From: Streptomyces sp. ICBB 8177
GTDB taxonomy: Bacteria > Actinomycetota > Actinomycetes > Streptomycetales > Streptomycetaceae
DNA: 64,000 nt
NCBI RefSeq assembly: GCF_003144095.1
Contig: NZ_NSKH01000018.1
Span: 1,205,254 to 1,269,253 of the forward strand
Direction of reading: 5' to 3'
Below are positions 61,485 through 64,000 of this stretch, in pieces; position 1 is the first letter of the stretch, and each line of letters opens with the position of its first letter. Made by a program: the position numbers and the translations under genes. The notes under the pieces were generated by a model. That model worked only from the letters and a program-made list of their open reading frames with translations, was not told the origin of the DNA and searched no databases.

Positions 61485-61516
61485 GTCGGGCCAGCAGTTA
61501 TGGCTGCTGACCCGAC
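61485..61516. terminator. Bidirectional terminator between HNH gene and integrase
   Basis: GTCGGG-C-CAGCAG (61485-61497) pairs with CTGCTG-A-CCCGAC (61504-61516) with one mismatch and a 6-base loop. It is flanked by AAAA on the left, giving a U-tract for the minus-strand (integrase) transcript. Confidence 0.7.
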
Positions 61517-61521
61517 CGCGC

Positions 61522-62787
61522 CTAGGCGTCTTCAGAGTTCCCTGAAGCGTGTGGTGCCGATCCGGAAAGTCTGTACATGGTGTCCATGGCCTTCCGACTT
61601 CGGCTGTCGCTTGCGGGGAGCAGATGAGTGTAGACGCGGAGGGTGAAGCCTGGATCGGTGTGGCCCAGATAAGTACTCAGGGCCTTGATGTTCTCTCCGG
61701 CGTCCAAGAGCACTGAGGCGTAGAAGTGCCGGAGCGCGTGCATGCCGTGCTCACGGGCTGCGGCGTGGCGGACACCTGGTTCTGGAGCGGGAATGACTCC
61801 TGCGGTCACGAGGGCTGGTTTCCACACTCGCGGGTTGAAATCCGTACGCCGGACGGCGCCGCCGTCTTGGCGCACGAATAGCAGCCGCTTTGTGACAGCG
61901 GGTCCGTCCGGCCTTAGCCAAGGCAGAGTCACGGCAACAGGCGGGTAGTCCTTTATGTGCCGCTTAAGCGCCTGCGCAACGCTATCAGCCAGGGGAACAT
62001 CTCGTTCCTTGGCCCGCTTCGGGGGCGCGAATACGAGTGTTCCTCCCGTTACCTTCACCTGGTAAGCGACGTGTAGCCAGCCGGTTTCGAAGTTGATTTC
62101 GTCTGCAGGGAGTCCGAAGATCTCCCCTTGGCGGAGCCCGCAGCCTCCGCCCAAGTCCACCATGGCTCGATATTCCTTGGGCAGGGCCTTGCGGACGGCG
62201 AATGTCCGTTGCGCCGTCCACGGGACAACACGACGACTGCCAGGCGAGGGGGTGCGCACTGTGCGAGCCTTGCAGGGGTTTCGGCGCAGGTGGTCATCCT
62301 CTACAGCCGCAGCGAACACTGCTGACACGCTCGCGAAGATGACGCGGCGGTACGAGGAGGCGTGAATTACGCGCTCCAGCTCACTCAGCCAGTCGCGGAT
62401 GTGCTCAGGCTTGAATGACCCCAGGGGACGGGTTCCCAGGTAGGGGATCGCGTGGCGGCGTATTTGTACGTCCACCGATGAGCGAGTGGTCATTTCAGTT
62501 GTCTGGGCTGCGAGCCACTTCTCGGCGTACTGCCGAAATGTGACTCGGCCTGCGCTCGGGTCGATGTACTGGCCCCGTGACATGTCGGCTTCGATGTGGG
62601 CTAGCCACTGTTCGGCGAGGCGCTTTTGTCGGTCGGGGAAGCTTTTGGACTTCTCAGCGCCGTCGGGGCCTACGTAGCGTGCGCGGTAGCGCATGCCGGT
62701 TCCGTGACGGTCGGTTTTGGTCCGGACGGCGTTGCCCTCCGGGGTAATTTCGGTCTTAAACCAGCGGTCTTGGATGTGGCCTGCCAT
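61522..62787 (-). CDS. int: Tyrosine site-specific integrase
   Basis: 421 residues. An N-terminal arm-binding segment (KTDRHGTGMRYRARYVGPDG) and SAM-like core-binding domain (RVTFRQYAEKWLAAQTTEMT) precede the catalytic domain. Catalytic residues are Arg in GGCGLRQGEIFGLP, His and Arg in GMHALRHFYASVLL, His in YLGHTDPGFTL and nucleophile Tyr in LRVYTHLLP. It integrates and excises the element, usually at a tRNA gene. The int gene is normally adjacent to attP, so the att site is expected near its 3' side (60450-61520). No tRNA was found there. Confidence 0.93.
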   Translation of the reverse strand: MAGHIQDRWFKTEITPEGNAVRTKTDRHGTGMRYRARYVGPDGAEKSKSFPDRQKRLAEQWLAHIEADMSRGQYIDPSAGRVTFRQYAEKWLAAQTTEMTTRSSVDVQIRRHAIPYLGTRPLGSFKPEHIRDWLSELERVIHASSYRRVIFASVSAVFAAAVEDDHLRRNPCKARTVRTPSPGSRRVVPWTAQRTFAVRKALPKEYRAMVDLGGGCGLRQGEIFGLPADEINFETGWLHVAYQVKVTGGTLVFAPPKRAKERDVPLADSVAQALKRHIKDYPPVAVTLPWLRPDGPAVTKRLLFVRQDGGAVRRTDFNPRVWKPALVTAGVIPAPEPGVRHAAAREHGMHALRHFYASVLLDAGENIKALSTYLGHTDPGFTLRVYTHLLPASDSRSRKAMDTMYRLSGSAPHASGNSEDA

Positions 62788-62873
62788 GTTGGGCTTGCGA
62801 TCCCTTCAGCACATGGAAGAGGGAGGGCCACGGTGTGACCCTCCCCACGGAGTGAACGGTTGGGTGCCAGCGC

Positions 62874-63119
62874 TCAGGCCACGGCCTGGTCCTGCTGTTT
62901 GCACTGGGTGACGTAGGTGCGTACGTCGGCGGGGTCGTAGCGCACGTGCTTGCCCACCCGGAAGCCCGGTGGACCGGTGCGCTTCCTGCGCCACTGGTAG
63001 ACGGTCTCGACTGGCACACCGAAGATCTCGGCAATGTCCTGGGGAGTGAGGTACCGGTCCGGCAGGCCACCCCGGAGAGCGGCCCGAGGATCTGTTGTGA
63101 GGGGCATGGCGGGGCTCAC
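62874..63119 (-). CDS. xis: Excisionase-type HTH (AlpA/MerR-like) protein
   Basis: 81 residues from GTG 63119, set by GGAGG about 5 bases upstream; the ORF start at 63212 would run through the repeat block. The HTH is DRYLTPQDIAEIFGVPVETV with YQWRRKRTGPPGFRVGKHVR, and then DPADVRTYVTQ. Such proteins bend DNA at att sites to favour excision and lie just upstream of int in actinomycete integrative elements. Confidence 0.85.
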   Translation of the reverse strand: MSPAMPLTTDPRAALRGGLPDRYLTPQDIAEIFGVPVETVYQWRRKRTGPPGFRVGKHVRYDPADVRTYVTQCKQQDQAVA

Positions 63120-63147
63120 TGGGTCCTCCGCAAGTCCGGGTGACATT

Positions 63148-63220
63148 GCTCTGAGTCGCGACTCATCGCGACTCAGAGCGGTTGTGAGGGGTCTTGAGTC
63201 GCGATGAGTCACGACTCAGG
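63148..63220. repeat. Two inverted copies of a TGAGTCGCGATGAGTC repeat before xis
   Basis: The first block is a perfect 14-bp inverted repeat, GCTCTGAGTCGCGA (63148-63161), CTCA, and its complement (63166-63179). The second block (63194-63219) reads TTGAGTCGCGATGAGTCACG then ACTCAG, the same unit in the opposite orientation with small changes. The pair covers the rep stop codon and the region in front of xis, so it is a candidate operator, Xis-binding array or bidirectional terminator. Confidence 0.72.
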
Positions 63221-64000
63221 CGAATGTGGTTCGCGTTGGTTGAGGGTGATCCCGTTGTAGGTGGCGACCTGGCGGCCGTAGGGGTCGCGGGGCCGGGTGC
63301 GGTTGAGCTGGGGGATGACGGACAGCAGGTTGCGGCCGAAGACCTGCTTGGTGCCGATGGCGCGGACGCCGTTGTCCTCGGCCCATTCGCGCCAGGCGGC
63401 CCACAGGGCATCCACGGGGACGCTGTGCACGGGCCCGGTGGTGCAGCGCTCGCGGACGAACGCGGACGTGGGTGAGGCGGTGTCCTGCATGGTGGTGACC
63501 GCTTCTCGGCTGGAGGCGGGCTGGCTGATGCGGCCGGTGCGCTCCAGGCGGGCGAGTCCTTCGAGGGCCCAGTTGAGGATGCCGGGCATCTCGGTGGTGA
63601 GCCGGTCGGTGAGGGTGGGGTCTTCCTTGCCGAGCCAGGAGACGGTCATGTTCAAGACGATGAACCGCTTGGCGATGACGCCGGAGGCATCGCCGAAGTA
63701 GGGCAGCTCGTTGGACAGCAGCATCAGCCGGGTGGGCAGCTTGCCGGTCCACGGCTCGCGGTACTTGCGGTCGATGTCGATCGTGTCCTCACCCGAGATC
63801 GTCAGCAGCCGTTCCACGACCTGGCTGTTGTCGTTGCCGGACAGCCGCGCGTCGGAGATGACCGCGAGCGGCTTGCCGATCAGCGTGGACAGGCCGAAGT
63901 TCGTGCCGAGTCCGGCGAGGGTGGGGCCGGCGAGGTTGTCGCGGCCCACCAGTTCCTTCAGGACGCGGGCGATGGTGCCCTTGCCGGAGCGGGACGGGCC
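63209..64000 (-). CDS. Replication/primase protein with SF3 helicase domain, 5' end outside window
   Basis: 264 codons are visible. The first residues, GPSRSGKGTIARVLKELVGR, form the Walker A loop. Then come SDARLSGNDNSQVVERLLTI (Walker B region), SGEDTIDIDRKYREPW, RLMLLSNELPYFGDASGVIA (sensor Asn) and KRFIVL. The pattern matches the D5/P4-type helicase part of primase-helicase fusions on plasmids and integrative elements. The C-terminus (FGRNLLSVIPQLNRTRPRDP) is the winged-helix region. It would initiate replication of the excised element. The missing N-terminus probably holds a Prim-Pol domain. Confidence 0.87.
   Translation of the reverse strand, partial: GPSRSGKGTIARVLKELVGRDNLAGPTLAGLGTNFGLSTLIGKPLAVISDARLSGNDNSQVVERLLTISGEDTIDIDRKYREPWTGKLPTRLMLLSNELPYFGDASGVIAKRFIVLNMTVSWLGKEDPTLTDRLTTEMPGILNWALEGLARLERTGRISQPASSREAVTTMQDTASPTSAFVRERCTTGPVHSVPVDALWAAWREWAEDNGVRAIGTKQVFGRNLLSVIPQLNRTRPRDPYGRQVATYNGITLNQREPHSPES

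Noticed and set aside
1..64000. CRISPR arrays, IS elements, riboswitches, rRNA or tRNA genes
   Set aside because: No regularly spaced direct repeats, transposase motifs, riboswitch cores or tRNA/rRNA consensus segments were recognised; rnpB is the only RNA gene found.

Overview
The window is from a high-GC actinomycete chromosome, almost certainly a Streptomyces or a close relative. The support is GC-rich codon use, many GTG/TTG starts, chains of ATGA/GTGA gene overlaps, AfsR-type and ECF regulators, F420-dependent NpdG, a class A RNase P RNA, a second-type glutamine synthetase (GlnA2) and typical Streptomyces small proteins. All calls come from reading the sequence; no database search was run.

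Layout. 1-4850: a truncated TPR regulator, a frameshifted tandem copy of it, an orphan sensor kinase, a VOC protein and an AT-rich repeat patch. 4979-14270: housekeeping block (beta-propeller-like protein, Nif3-like, zinc-ribbon protein with a CTG start, RNase H/phosphatase fusion, Eda-type aldolase, FAD monooxygenase with PadR regulator, YaaA, RNase P RNA). 14377-22136: membrane protein pair, ABC transporter plus two-component system, COG4705-like membrane protein and an NRAMP-type transporter behind a DtxR-type metal box. 22190-27446: a decayed ricin-B lectin gene, then SDR, pterin dehydratase, Bcr-type MFS and serine hydrolase genes. 27429-34179: a zinc-starvation neighbourhood made of two Zur-like boxes, a binding protein/ATPase/two-permease importer, a winged-helix regulator, and an operon of zinc-free ribosomal proteins L33 and S18 flanking a CobW-like protein. 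34343-43467: Rsm22-like methyltransferase, amine-oxidase-like flavoprotein, DDAH, a lone Prim-Pol domain protein, lipoprotein, methionine aminopeptidase, NpdG and a site-2 protease. 43552-53280: large BTAD/NB-ARC/TPR regulator, DrrAB-like transporter, ECF sigma and anti-sigma pair, COG4315 lipoprotein behind a long hairpin, PanB, and a membrane-anchored EEP-fold enzyme. 53403-60384: MFS exporter with its own operator, NadE, a Met-rich copper oxidase with a DUF6153-like partner, and GlnA2.

60450-64000 is an accessory region inserted next to glnA2: an HNH-domain gene of much lower GC, a tyrosine integrase, a MerR/AlpA-type excisionase and the C-terminal part of an SF3-helicase replication/primase protein that runs off the window. 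The order rep-xis-int is that of actinomycete integrative elements (pSAM2 type). A striking pair of inverted repeat blocks sits just upstream of xis, over the 3' end of rep.

The best leads are the zinc neighbourhood with a CobW-like protein that lacks a P-loop, the integrative element end with its low-GC HNH cargo and the inverted repeats before xis, the 28-bp perfect palindrome and TTGA/TCAA repeat patch after the VOC gene, and the long hairpin that buries the Shine-Dalgarno of the COG4315 lipoprotein gene.
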